Assembly: GCA_040398425.1 (NCBI GenBank)
Contig: JBBATZ010000034.1
Span: forward strand, 1-45,866
Direction of reading: 5' to 3'
Source: UBA7672 sp040398425
Lineage (GTDB): Bacteria > Pseudomonadota > Alphaproteobacteria > Caulobacterales > Hyphomonadaceae
DNA: 45,866 nucleotides
A program made the position numbers and the translations under genes. Shown piece after piece: positions 1 to 7,484 of the stretch (the stretch's first letter is position 1; each line of letters begins with the position of its first letter). The notes beneath the pieces were generated by a model. That model was not told where the DNA came from, ran no database searches, and was given only the letters and a program-made list of their open reading frames with translations.

Positions 1-19
1 AAAGCTGGAGGCGCGCTGA
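1..19 (+). CDS. 3' end of an upstream head gene (portal or portal-adjacent), partial
   Basis: The first bases read in one frame as KLEAR followed by TGA at 17-19. That stop overlaps the probable ATG of the prohead protease at 19-21 (TGATG). Such overlaps are typical between consecutive head genes. In GTA clusters the gene before the protease is the portal gene or a small gene after it. Only five codons are visible, so the identity rests on position alone. Confidence 0.35.
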
Positions 20-513
20 TGCAGCCTCGTGGGATGCGGTCGCTGGTGATCTAAGGTTACGCTTCTCTGCTCGGTGTTGAGGATCTGGCGGGTGATGTTG
101 TGCGCGCCGGCGCCTTCACCCGCAGTCTTGCGCGCGGCGGTGGCGTCGGAATGCTGCTCAGTCATGTCGGTGGAAGAACGGCCGGGCACTGGACGACGAT
201 TCGGGAGAATCGGCGCGGACTGTTCGTGCGCGGGCTGGTGTCGGACGAGACGGCGTCGGCGGCGAGGGCTCTGCGGATGATCGCGCGCGAAGGTCTGGAT
301 GGGCTGTCGAGCGGGTTCGTGGCGCGGGACTGGTCACCGCGCGTGGCGCGCGGGCGGGAGCTGAAAGAGGTCGAGCTGCGGGAGATATCGCTGGTCGCTG
401 CGCCCATGTTGCCGGGGGCGCGGTTCGCCGCGGTGGGCGAACCGTTCAAAATTCGCGTGTTGAAGGCCTCTTACCCTAGCGTCAGGCTTTCCGCCGGGGG
501 AAAGCAAGCGTAG
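19..513 (+). pseudogene. Prohead protease (HK97/GTA gp4-like), in-frame stop near the N-terminus
   Basis: From codon 13 the frame gives a clear prohead protease: GYASLLGVEDLAGDVVRAGA, a shortened loop containing the MLLSH segment with the catalytic-type His, then DGLSSGF (Ser nucleophile region) and the EVELREISLVAAPM block that ends the U35/HK97 protease fold. The natural start is ATG at 19, which overlaps the preceding TGA. Codon 12 (52-54) is TAA exactly where homologues usually have an acidic or other sense residue before GYAS. The remaining downstream starts are GTG codons (for example at 100) and would remove conserved N-terminal strands, so a functional protein is unlikely. In an intact cluster the product matures the capsid by trimming the capsid protein, whose gene (3009-4245) is now about 2.5 kb away instead of adjacent. 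Confidence 0.75.
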
Positions 514-579
514 CATTCCACCCAATGATTGTGCCTGTCACCGCCGAAAAACCCGGGGCAGCGCGACGGAGGAGCCGCC

Positions 580-1644
580 ATGAAAACTACGCTACTTGCA
601 GCCACAGCCTTGTGTGCAGCCGCCCTGTTCGGTGCGGGTGCCGCATCGGCGCAGGCCCCAGGATATGCGCCCCCCAAAACAAGCTGGGGTGCACCTGACC
701 TGCAGGGGTTCTGGAACAACACCTCGATCACGGGACTCCAGCGTTCGCCGGATGCGAAGCAGCTGGTGGTGAGCGAGAAGGAAGCAGATCGCCTGGTGAA
801 CCGGAACATTCTCATCGTCCTCACCAAGGAAGACGATGCGAGCAACGGGACCGACCCGAACAACACCAAGATCCTCGAAGACAAGAACAACGACCGTGGC
901 TACAACTCGTTCTGGATCGATCCGGGTACGAAGCTCGCGACAGTGAAGGGCGAGCTGCGCACGTCGTGGATCGTCGAGCCGGCCAACGGGCGCATTCCTT
1001 ACAAGCCGGGTGCGTCGCGCGGCGGCGGGTATGCGATCACCAATTTCGACGGACCGGAGACGCGCCCTCAGGCCGAGCGTTGCGTGATCGGATTCTCGGG
1101 CTCCTACGGTCCGGTCATGCAGAACAGCATGTACAACAACACGATGCAGTTTGTGCAGACGCCGAGTCACGTGATGATCCAGGTCGAGATGATCCATGAT
1201 GTGCGGGTGATCCCGATCGTCGCCAGCAAGGCTGAGGCGAAGCACAGCAACGTGCCGAAGTGGGGCGGCGACTCCGTCGGCTGGTATGAGGGCAACACGC
1301 TGGTGGTGCAGACCACAAACGTGCACCCGAGCCAGCGCGGGATGATCTCGGCAGATGGCAAGCTGACGGAACGCTTCACGCGCTGGGACGACAAGCAGGT
1401 ACTGTACGAATTCGAGGTGGAGGATGCCTCGCTCTACAGCCAGACGTGGAAGGGCGAGATGGGTCTGAACGCCAGCCGGCCGATGTACGAATACGCCTGC
1501 CACGAAGGTAACTATGCGATGGAAGGCATTCTCGCCGGCGCGCGCCAGCTGGAAAGCGAAGGCAAGGTGCCGGGCATGGGCCCGGGGATCGCTGCGGGGC
1601 TGGTGCTGCCGCGCGACGAGACGGGCGGCGAAGGCTTCAACTAG
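580..1644 (+). CDS. Secreted protein of unknown function, paralogue A
   Basis: This is a 354-residue protein starting at ATG 580 behind a strong GGAGGA site; the longer frame from 529 is not supported. Residues 1-22 form a Sec signal peptide ending in ASA before QAPGYA. The mature part opens with PPKTSWGAPDLQGFWNNTSI, the 'trade-mark' PDLQGxW opening of uncharacterised exported proteins that I know from proteobacteria and acidobacteria. Other recognisable blocks are WIDPGTKLATVKGELRTSWI, NFDGPETRP, QNSMYNNTMQ and GDSVGWYEGNTLVV, and a C-terminal YEYACHEGNYAMEGILAGAR. No enzyme motif is evident. It is followed by a strong hairpin terminator and a paralogue of about 60% identity by eye. It sits between protease and capsid remnants, so it is cargo rather than a phage structural gene. 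The reading frame is intact, unlike its flanks. Confidence 0.85.
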   Translation: MKTTLLAATALCAAALFGAGAASAQAPGYAPPKTSWGAPDLQGFWNNTSITGLQRSPDAKQLVVSEKEADRLVNRNILIVLTKEDDASNGTDPNNTKILEDKNNDRGYNSFWIDPGTKLATVKGELRTSWIVEPANGRIPYKPGASRGGGYAITNFDGPETRPQAERCVIGFSGSYGPVMQNSMYNNTMQFVQTPSHVMIQVEMIHDVRVIPIVASKAEAKHSNVPKWGGDSVGWYEGNTLVVQTTNVHPSQRGMISADGKLTERFTRWDDKQVLYEFEVEDASLYSQTWKGEMGLNASRPMYEYACHEGNYAMEGILAGARQLESEGKVPGMGPGIAAGLVLPRDETGGEGFN

Positions 1645-1669
1645 ATCCTGGTAGGGACGGGTATCGAGG

Positions 1670-1699
1670 GGGCGCGGCGAAAGCTGCGCCCTTTTGTTT
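1670..1699 (+). terminator. Intrinsic terminator of paralogue A
   Basis: GGGCGCGGC, a GAAA tetraloop and GCTGCGCCC form a nine-pair stem with one G-U pair (1670-1691), followed by TTTTGTTTT. The same 22 bases end the next gene at 2916-2937. Confidence 0.9.
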
Positions 1700-1821
1700 T
1701 CGGGTTCTGGACCGTCCGAACTGGACGGTGCGGCAACTGGACTTGTCGTCTTGTGCAGTTCTAGATGCGTTGGCTGGTTGCAAGCGCGCGACAGACGCGC
1801 CGGCCAACGGAGGAGACGATC

Positions 1822-2892
1822 ATGACCAGGATCTTGCTGGCGGGCACGATGCTCGCGACCATTGCATTGGCGGGTGCGGTGCACGCGCAGGCGCCGGGCT
1901 ATGCGGTTCCGAAGACGAGCTGGGGCGCGCCGGAGCTGCAAGGCTTCTGGAACTCGACGTCGATCACCAGCCTGCAGCGGCCGCAGGGTGTCACCAAACT
2001 GGTGGTCAACGAGAAGGAAGCGCGGAGGATCGTCAACGACAACCCGCTGATCATCATCACGCAGCAGGAGAACGACAACGAAGGCAAGGACCCGAACGAT
2101 ACATCCATCCTGAACGATAAGAATGCGGATCGTGGCTACAACGCCTACTGGATCGATCCGGGCAGCAAGCTGGCGACGGTGAACGGTGAGTTGCGGACGT
2201 CGTGGATCGTCGATCCGCCGAACGGGCGCGTCCCCTTCAAGGCGGGCGCGGGGCGATCCGGCGGGAACGGTCTGCCGGAGGCTAACTTTGATGGGCCGGA
2301 GACGCGTCCGCTGTTCGAGCGTTGCCTCGCAACGGAAACGACGGCCGGGCCGGTGATGCAGAATGCGATGTACAATTCGACGCTTCAGATCGTGCAGTCA
2401 CCGCAGTCGGTGATGATCCTCGTCGAGATGGTGCACCATGCGCGGGTGATACCGATTGTCGCAAATGCTGCTGCGGCCAGGCATGGGCCGGATGTGATTC
2501 CGCAGTGGGCCGGAGATTCTGTCGGCTGGTACGAAGGCGACACGCTGGTGGTGGAGACGCGCAATGTGCACCCGCTGCAGCCGAGCCTGATCTCGAAGGC
2601 GGGCAAGGTAACAGAGCGGTTCTCGCGCTGGGCCGACGGACAGATACTTTACGAGTTCAGCGTGGACGATCCGACACTCTACACGCAGGTGTGGAAGGGC
2701 GAGATGGCGCTGAACGCGTCAAAGCCTATCTACGAATATGCCTGCCATGAAGGAAACTTCGCGATGCCCGGGATTCTTGGCGGCGCGCGCGAACTCGAAT
2801 CGCGTGGCATCACGCCGACAATGGGGCCGGGGATTGCGGCAGGCATTGTGCGGCCGAGCGACAGGGCGAAGGTCGAGGGCTCGGACGAGTAG
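1822..2892 (+). CDS. Secreted protein of unknown function, paralogue B
   Basis: This 356-residue paralogue of the preceding gene starts at ATG 1822 after AACGGAGGAGACG. The signal peptide (about residues 1-20) ends in VHA before QAPGYAVPKTSWGAPELQGF. It matches paralogue A along its whole length: WIDPGSKLATVNGELRTSWI, NFDGPETRP, QNAMYNSTLQIVQSP, GDSVGWYEGDTLVVETRNVH and YEYACHEGNFAMPGILGGAR. A conserved cysteine (FERC, YACH) occurs at two equivalent places in both copies and might form a disulphide in the periplasm. Function is unknown. An 18-codon extension upstream to 1765 would overlap untranslated sequence and lacks a ribosome binding site, so it was not used. The gene ends in its own copy of the shared terminator. 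A tandem duplication of gene plus terminator is the simplest origin. Confidence 0.85.
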   Translation: MTRILLAGTMLATIALAGAVHAQAPGYAVPKTSWGAPELQGFWNSTSITSLQRPQGVTKLVVNEKEARRIVNDNPLIIITQQENDNEGKDPNDTSILNDKNADRGYNAYWIDPGSKLATVNGELRTSWIVDPPNGRVPFKAGAGRSGGNGLPEANFDGPETRPLFERCLATETTAGPVMQNAMYNSTLQIVQSPQSVMILVEMVHHARVIPIVANAAAARHGPDVIPQWAGDSVGWYEGDTLVVETRNVHPLQPSLISKAGKVTERFSRWADGQILYEFSVDDPTLYTQVWKGEMALNASKPIYEYACHEGNFAMPGILGGARELESRGITPTMGPGIAAGIVRPSDRAKVEGSDE

Positions 2893-2915
2893 GAACATAA
2901 AGCTGGAATGATGAA

Positions 2916-2941
2916 GGGCGCGGCGAAAGCTGCGCCCTTTT
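2916..2941 (+). terminator. Intrinsic terminator of paralogue B, same stem as at 1670
   Basis: The stem-loop at 2916-2937 is identical base for base to 1670-1691 (GAAA loop) and is followed by TTTTGCTTTT. Identity of a non-coding element beside diverged coding copies argues for duplication of a unit that included it, or for strong constraint on it. Confidence 0.9.
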
Positions 2942-3008
2942 GCTTTTCTGGCGCGAAAGGCTTCGTCGCGCCGATGACTGACTGACGCGAAGCACAACAA
3001 GGAAACTC

Positions 3009-4245
3009 ATGACAATCGAGACGAAGATGAACGCGCCCTTGGGTGCGAATGCCGCTGCGCGTGCGTTGGCCGACGAGATGATGGCCGCGTTCGAAGCTTT
3101 GAAGGCGACGAACGATGCGCGGATCGAGGAGATCGAGAAACGCGGGGCGGCTGATCCTGCGCTGGAAGCCAAGCTGAAGAAGATCGAGACGTCGTTGGAT
3201 CGTCAGCTTACGGCGCTGGAACGTCTGGCGCTGGAACAGTCACTGCCAGCGATCGGTGATGATCCGCGCAAAGGTGATCGGGAGCACAAGTCGGCGTGGG
3301 GCGCGTACCTGCACAAGGGCGACGACAGCGGCATTGCGCGGCTGGACCTGAAGTCTGTGAATGTGGGTACCGACGCGCAGGGCGGCTATGTGGCGCCGCC
3401 GGAGCTCGACCGGCTGATCGAGCAGCGGCTGATGGCGTCGTCTCCGATGCGGCAGATCGCGAGCGTACGGCAGACATCGGCGACGGTGTTCAAGAAGCCG
3501 GTGAGCCTCGGCACAACGTCGCCTTGGGCGGCGGAGACCGGCGCGCGGACGGAGACGACGGCGCCGACACTCGACCTGCTCGAATTTCTGGCGGCGGAGC
3601 TCTATGCGATGCCAGCCGCGACGCAGACGCTGCTGGACGACGCGTACGCCTATGTCGACGAATGGCTGGCGGACGAGGTGGAGGCGAGCTTTTCGGCGCA
3701 GGAGTCGACGGCGTTCGTGACGGGTGATGGCTCGGCTAAGCCGAAGGGCTTTCTGAGCTATGACATGATCGCCGATGCGAGCCATGCGTGGAACAAGATC
3801 GGGTTCATCCTGTCGGGTGGGGCGGGCGCGTTTGCGGCGAGCAATACGGCGGACAAGCTGATCGACCTGGTCTATGCGCTGAAGAGCCAGTTCCGGCCGA
3901 ATGCACGGTTTGTGATGAACCGCAGAACGGTCTCGAGCGTGCGCAAGCTGAAGGATGGCGACGGGAATTATCTGCGGCGTCCGGGCGCTGCCGGCGAGTC
4001 TGCGAACCTGCTCGGCTATCCTGTGACCGAGGTCGAGGACATGCCGGATATTGCGGCGAATACGATCTCGATCGCGTTCGGTGATTTCCGGCGCTGCTAG
4101 CTGATCGTTGATCGCCAGGGGCGCGCGCGTGCTGCGTGATCCCTATTCGATGGAGCCCTACGTGCTGTTCTACACAAAGAAGCGCGTGGGTGGCGTTGTG
4201 CGGAACTTCGATGCGATCAAAGTGATGAAGTTCGCGGCTACTTAG
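3009..4245 (+). pseudogene. Major capsid protein (HK97 fold, GTA gp5-like), C-terminus broken by stop and frameshift
   Basis: The 363-codon open part starts at ATG 3009 (AAGGAA upstream). It begins with a charged, helical delta-type segment (about residues 10-80). The HK97 coat domain follows, with VGTDAQGGYVAPPELDRLIE, RQIASVRQTS, the PWAAETGARTET block, FVTGDGSAKPKGFLSY and FVMNRRTVSSVRKLKDGDGN. The frame stops at TAG 4098 within FGDFRR. Homologous sequence continues in the same frame (LIVDRQG), then one base is gained near 4115-4130 and the C-terminus (RDPYSMEPYVLFYTKKRVGG ... AAT) runs on in another frame to TAG 4243-4245. Two independent lesions in the last 50 codons make a pseudogene more likely than one sequencing error. 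The lost strand-rich end is part of the coat fold. Confidence 0.85.
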
Positions 4246-4259
4246 GTTCTCGACGGATT

Positions 4260-4293
4260 TGCCGGTGGAGCCTAAACTCCGCCGGCAGATTTT
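4260..4293 (+). terminator. Hairpin after the capsid remnant, probable terminator
   Basis: An 11-pair stem (TGCCGGTGGAG with CTCCGCCGGCA, one G-U pair; loop CCTAAA) spans 4260-4287 and is followed by GATTTTC. It lies directly before the ribosome binding site (GGGAGG) of the next gene, so it could also act as a 5' UTR hairpin for that gene. Confidence 0.6.
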
Positions 4294-4305
4294 CGGGAGG
4301 ACTGA

Positions 4306-4698
4306 ATGGGCGTTGCATCGCCAGACGAGATGGCCGGGACGTTCATTGAGCGGTTCAATGCACGCGACAGTGACGGGCTGCTGGGGCTGTATGCGCCGGA
4401 TGCCGTGTTCACTTTTGATGGCGCGGCGTTCGCGCGTGGAACGGATGAGATCAAGGAGGCCTTAGCGAGGTTCGTCGCATCTCCCATGACGTTGCGCGGC
4501 AAGTATGTCGGCGCGCCGCTGGTCGCGGGCGAGGTCGCCATATGCAGCCTGCGCTGGGAGATGTTGAACGCTGAAGGCTGGATTGACCAGGACGGTACAT
4601 CGACGGAAGTGCTGAAGCGCGGAAGCGATGGGCTGTGGCGGTTTGCGATCGATGACGCGACGGGGGCGAGCCGGGAGCGGGATTTGATTTCCCAATAG
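4306..4698 (+). CDS. NTF2-like (SnoaL/DUF4440-type) protein
   Basis: This is a 130-residue protein with the NTF2-like cone fold signature: an N-terminal helix (ASPDEMAGTFIERFNARDSD), the LLGLYAPDAVFTFDGAAFARG strand-turn, a central KEALARFVASP helix, and the closing strand EVLKRGSDGLWRFAIDDA. Members of this family are small enzymes (isomerases, hydrolases) or ligand-binding proteins; no specific activity can be read from the sequence. The start at ATG 4306 follows GGGAGGACTGA. Its last bases overlap the convergent trmO remnant (4692-5150). It is an apparent insertion in the decayed phage cluster and has an intact frame. Confidence 0.8.
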   Translation: MGVASPDEMAGTFIERFNARDSDGLLGLYAPDAVFTFDGAAFARGTDEIKEALARFVASPMTLRGKYVGAPLVAGEVAICSLRWEMLNAEGWIDQDGTSTEVLKRGSDGLWRFAIDDATGASRERDLISQ

Positions 4699-5150
4699 TC
4701 CGACATCAACTCGGTCGCCCATTGCGGTTCGCGGATCTCGCCGCGCGGAGCGAAGCCGGTCATCCAGGGTTTGAGGTCGTGGACGGGCGTGCCGTCGATG
4801 GCGTCGAGGCCTTTGAGGTGGAGGGTTGTGCCATCGACCCCCAACACTTCGCAGATGGTGAGGCCGATGCGGTGGGGTCGTTTCTTGCCGCGCGGGGCGA
4901 AGATGCCGGCGAGCGGCCACTATTTGTTGCCGCGCGGATGACGGGTGCCGAGCTTGGGCGTAGCGGCTTCTTCGTGATGGAACCAGTAGAGGACTTCGAC
5001 GTGGGAGAATGAGTCGAGGCTGCGCAGCGCGTCTGCGGTGAAGCGTGTGGTGTCGAGCTCGATGCGCATGGTTTCGGCGTCCCAGTTGTCATCGGTGGGA
5101 TCGACGCGGGTGGTGCGGACGCAGCCGATGGGGGTGAGGGTGATATTCAT
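4692..5150 (-). pseudogene. trmO: TrmO/TsaA-type tRNA m6t6A37 methyltransferase, in-frame amber codon
   Basis: The family (YaeB/TrmO) methylates t6A37 in some tRNAs using S-adenosylmethionine. The frame from ATG 5150 gives MNITLTPIGCVRTTRVDPTD, then SHVEVLYWFHH, TRHPRGNK, and after a TAG (codon 77, 4920-4922) continues without frameshift as WPLAGIFAPRGKKRPHRIGL, TICEVLGVDGTTLHLKGLDA, IDGTPVHDLKPW and GPRG-like PRGEIREPQWATELMSDYW. The stop falls between two of the best conserved family blocks (RHPRGN and GIFA.RG..RP). No stop follows DYW, where short alphaproteobacterial members end; the frame runs on antisense through the NTF2 gene to 4272. A single base change or a sequencing error explains the TAG. 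Loss of the native stop hints that the 3' end was rearranged when the NTF2 gene arrived. Confidence 0.75.
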
Positions 5151-5219
5151 TGCGCGAGTCCCCTTGTGGCAGACCCCCACCCGCATCGTGTTCGTTGAAG
5201 ATCCGGCAGGCGGACCCGT

Positions 5220-5234
5220 CCCCCTTTCAGGGGG
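5220..5234. repeat. Small GC hairpin between SDR gene and trmO remnant
   Basis: CCCCCT, TTC, AGGGGG: six pairs with a three-base loop in the 95-bp gap between two leftward genes. No T-run follows on the - strand, so it is a poor terminator. It could be a short intergenic repeat element of the genome. Confidence 0.35.
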
Positions 5235-5245
5235 AGGAGTCAAAA

Positions 5246-6028
5246 CTACCTAGGCTGCATACGGATGCCGCCGTCGAGGCGGACGGATTCGCCGTTGAAG
5301 TAGCCGTTCTGGATCATGGTCATGGCGAGATTGGCGTACTCGTCCGGGTGACCGAGGCGTTTGGGGTTGAGGACGGTGGCGGCGAGGGCCGCTTTTACGT
5401 TCTCGGGGGCGCCGGCGAGGAGCGGGGTGTTGAAGAGGCCGGGCAGGATGGTGTTGACGCGGATGCTTTCGGTCGAGAGGTCGCGCGCGATCGGGAGTGT
5501 CATGCCCACGACGCCGCCTTTGGAGGCAGAGTACGCGGCCTGCCCGATCTGGCCGTCTTCGGCGGCGACGGAGGCGGTGTTGATGATGGCGCCGCGATCA
5601 CCATCCGGAAGCACGTCGAGCGTGAGCATGCCGGCGGCGGATTTCGCGATGCAGCGGAAGGTGCCGACGAGGTTGATCTGGATGATGCGGTCGAACTGGT
5701 CGATCGGGAACGACTTGATCTCACCGGTTTCCTTGTTGCGGCCGGCAGTCTTGAACGCATTGCCGGTGCCGGCGCAGTTGACCAGGATGCGCTCCTGGCC
5801 GTTGGCGGCGCGGGCCTGCGCGAAGCCTGCATCGACCGAGGCGTCGTTGGTGACGTTGACGTTGCAATAGACCGCGCCGGTTTCAGCCGCGAAGGCGTTA
5901 CCGGTCTTCTCGTTCATGTCGAAGATCGCGACTTTGACGCCAGCCGCGCGGAGCGCTTTCACAGTGGCGCCGCCGAGGCCGGAGGCGCCGCCGGTGACGA
6001 TGGCGGAGATCGAGCTGTCGAGTTTCAT
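5246..6028 (-). CDS. SDR-family oxidoreductase, 3-hydroxyacyl-CoA dehydrogenase-like
   Basis: A 260-residue classical short-chain dehydrogenase. TGGASGLG at residues 12-19 is the nucleotide-binding glycine motif and the acidic FDMNE after strand 2 favours NAD(H). NCAGTG (about 84-89), Ser153, and YSASK with Tyr166 and Lys170 complete the active site. The set GGVVGMTLPIARDL, RVNTILPGLFNTPLL and the C-terminal LDGGIRMQPR resembles the HSD10/type II 3-hydroxyacyl-CoA dehydrogenase group, which oxidises 3-hydroxyacyl-CoA in fatty acid or branched-chain amino acid breakdown. The exact substrate is not certain. It is transcribed leftwards towards trmO, with a 95-bp gap containing a small GC hairpin (5220-5234). 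Confidence 0.88.
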   Translation of the reverse strand: MKLDSSISAIVTGGASGLGGATVKALRAAGVKVAIFDMNEKTGNAFAAETGAVYCNVNVTNDASVDAGFAQARAANGQERILVNCAGTGNAFKTAGRNKETGEIKSFPIDQFDRIIQINLVGTFRCIAKSAAGMLTLDVLPDGDRGAIINTASVAAEDGQIGQAAYSASKGGVVGMTLPIARDLSTESIRVNTILPGLFNTPLLAGAPENVKAALAATVLNPKRLGHPDEYANLAMTMIQNGYFNGESVRLDGGIRMQPR

Positions 6029-6092
6029 GAGCGTTTCCCTGCGTAGTTAGTTTACGTTTGCGGAAGGTCTTAGTCTCGGAAAAACCACTCGC

Positions 6093-7058
6093 CTAGTCGT
6101 GACGTGGGGTCAATTCGGGGGGGTCGACGTCGAAGGTGTAAAGTGTGGAGTGATCGTCATCCGGCATGAACCACGCGCGCAAACCTGTGGTCGTTGGCTC
6201 GAACCACGCCGGGTTCTGAAGCATGGGGCGGCCGGACGGCGACCAGAGCGGCACTGGCGTTTGCCATAAGGGATGCAAGGTCGCGAGGTCGATCAGTTCA
6301 GCGCCGCCAAGCGCGAAAGGTGATGTGTCGCCGGGGCGTGAGTAGGTTGCGAGACCGGTGCAGAGCATTCTGCGGTCAGCGAGCCCATGGCAGTCCTGCC
6401 AGTCGATGTAGTGCGCGCGTTTTACGTCGACTGACGGGGCTGCGAGATCGACGGGTGTAACCGAGCCGTCCGATTGCAGTGGCCAGCGATAGATACGTCC
6501 GCCGCCCCAGCTGACGCCGATGAGGGCGTAGGTTTCGCGATCGACGGCGACAGCGCCGATGTGATCTGCGACGCGAAAAGCTTCGCTTATGGCGAGCGTG
6601 ACCGGATCGACCCGATAAATGATCGACCGGCTGTTCGGGCGATACTCGGCAACAGGGATCCAGAGCCAGCGTCCGTCGAAGTCGAGCGCGCCGGGGTGAT
6701 AGATGTCGCCTTCGCCAAGCGTGATATCTGACTTCAGCGCGCCTGCCTCGGAGATCTGGAAAAGATGTCCGCGACCTTCGCCCGCGTCGCGATCGAAGCC
6801 TTCGACCTGCTGCGGATAGCGCTGGGTGGGGCGAAGAATTTCGACTGACGTGAAGAACGTCTCGCCGTTGATGCGGACCATGCCCTGGGGATGATGCGTT
6901 TCGAAAGGGAGTAGCGTTTCACCGGCGGCGCGCCATTGGGAAGTGCGGTCGAGTTGCATGATCCGCTGAGCGAGCGGAGACGGATCGACGGTCGATCGCG
7001 GCGGCGTTGTGCATGCGGTGAATGCGAGCGTCGCCAGCAGGAGGCCCACCTGCTTCAC
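6093..7058 (-). CDS. Putative lipoprotein of unknown function (beta-propeller-like)
   Basis: A 321-residue protein with GTG start at 7058. The N-terminus MKQVGLLLATLAFTAC is a type II signal with a lipobox ending at Cys16, so the mature protein is likely membrane-anchored in the periplasm. The rest is strand-rich with repeated W/Y/D-G turns (GALDFDGRWLWIPVAEYRPN, GAVAVDRETYALIGVSWGGG, PNSRSIIYRVDPVTL), suggestive of a beta-propeller. It may belong to the DUF6454 group, but that is from memory and unverified. Its GTG overlaps the stop of the VOC gene upstream (GTGA), implying translational coupling, so the two probably formed one operon. Confidence 0.65.
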   Translation of the reverse strand: MKQVGLLLATLAFTACTTPPRSTVDPSPLAQRIMQLDRTSQWRAAGETLLPFETHHPQGMVRINGETFFTSVEILRPTQRYPQQVEGFDRDAGEGRGHLFQISEAGALKSDITLGEGDIYHPGALDFDGRWLWIPVAEYRPNSRSIIYRVDPVTLAISEAFRVADHIGAVAVDRETYALIGVSWGGGRIYRWPLQSDGSVTPVDLAAPSVDVKRAHYIDWQDCHGLADRRMLCTGLATYSRPGDTSPFALGGAELIDLATLHPLWQTPVPLWSPSGRPMLQNPAWFEPTTTGLRAWFMPDDDHSTLYTFDVDPPELTPRHD

Positions 7059-7417
7059 GTGGGCGCGCCCGTGAGTTCGATTGTGACGCCGTTAGGGTCC
7101 TTCACGAAACACTAGCGGCCGAAGCCCGAAGGGATTTCGGACCAGCGATAGGGCACGCCGAGTTCGTCGAGGCGTTTCAGCGCGGCATCGAAATCGGGCG
7201 CCGAAAATGAGATGTGGTCGAGCGCGCCGTTGGGGGCGTGCGGTTGCGCGCGTTCGACGAGGTGGATGACGGCCTGGTCGCCGGCGTACAGCCAGGCGCC
7301 GGCAAAGGTGAAGTCGGGTCGCGGGCCAACGCGTAGCCCGATGACCTGCACGAAGAAGTCGACCGTCTCCTGCAGCTTCGCTGTCGAGATGTTCGCGTGA
7401 TTGAGGCCGGTGATCAT
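7055..7417 (-). pseudogene. VOC (glyoxalase/bleomycin-resistance fold) protein with in-frame amber codon
   Basis: From ATG 7417 the frame gives MITGLNHANISTAKLQETVD, GLRVGPRPDFTFAGAWLYAG, HLVERA, LDHISFSAPDFDAALKRLDE and PYRWSEIPSGFGR: a typical two-module VOC protein with metal-ligand-type His in LNHANI and LDHISF. A TAG at codon 102 (7112-7114) interrupts it. The next 18 codons in the same frame encode CFVKDPNGVTIELTGAPT, the expected last strand with its Glu ligand (IEL), and end at TGA 7055-7057, which overlaps the GTG of the next gene. The perfect fit of that second stop shows the original gene ran through. CAG to TAG would explain the lesion. Without the last strand the metal site would be incomplete. 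Confidence 0.78.
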
Positions 7418-7484
7418 CGGCGGGCTCCCAGAAGTCCTGCAGCGTAGGACGGATCCCAGAGGGAAAAAAGGAATGATTGCAACG

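Noticed and set aside
592..1941. 449-codon antisense open frame
   Set aside because: It lies wholly opposite the secreted paralogues, is Arg/His/Leu-rich in the way of high-GC shadow frames, and has no recognisable motif.
5150..6046. 298-codon rightward frame opposite the SDR gene
   Set aside because: Antisense of a clear SDR; rich in Asp/Gly/Val as expected from the complement, with no motif.
19..7417. Amber codon reassignment or suppression explaining the in-frame TAGs
   Set aside because: TAG ends many intact genes here (580-1644, 1822-2892, 4306-4698, 5246-6028 on the - strand), and the broken genes also have TAA, TGA and frameshifts. A recoded genome would not show this mixture.
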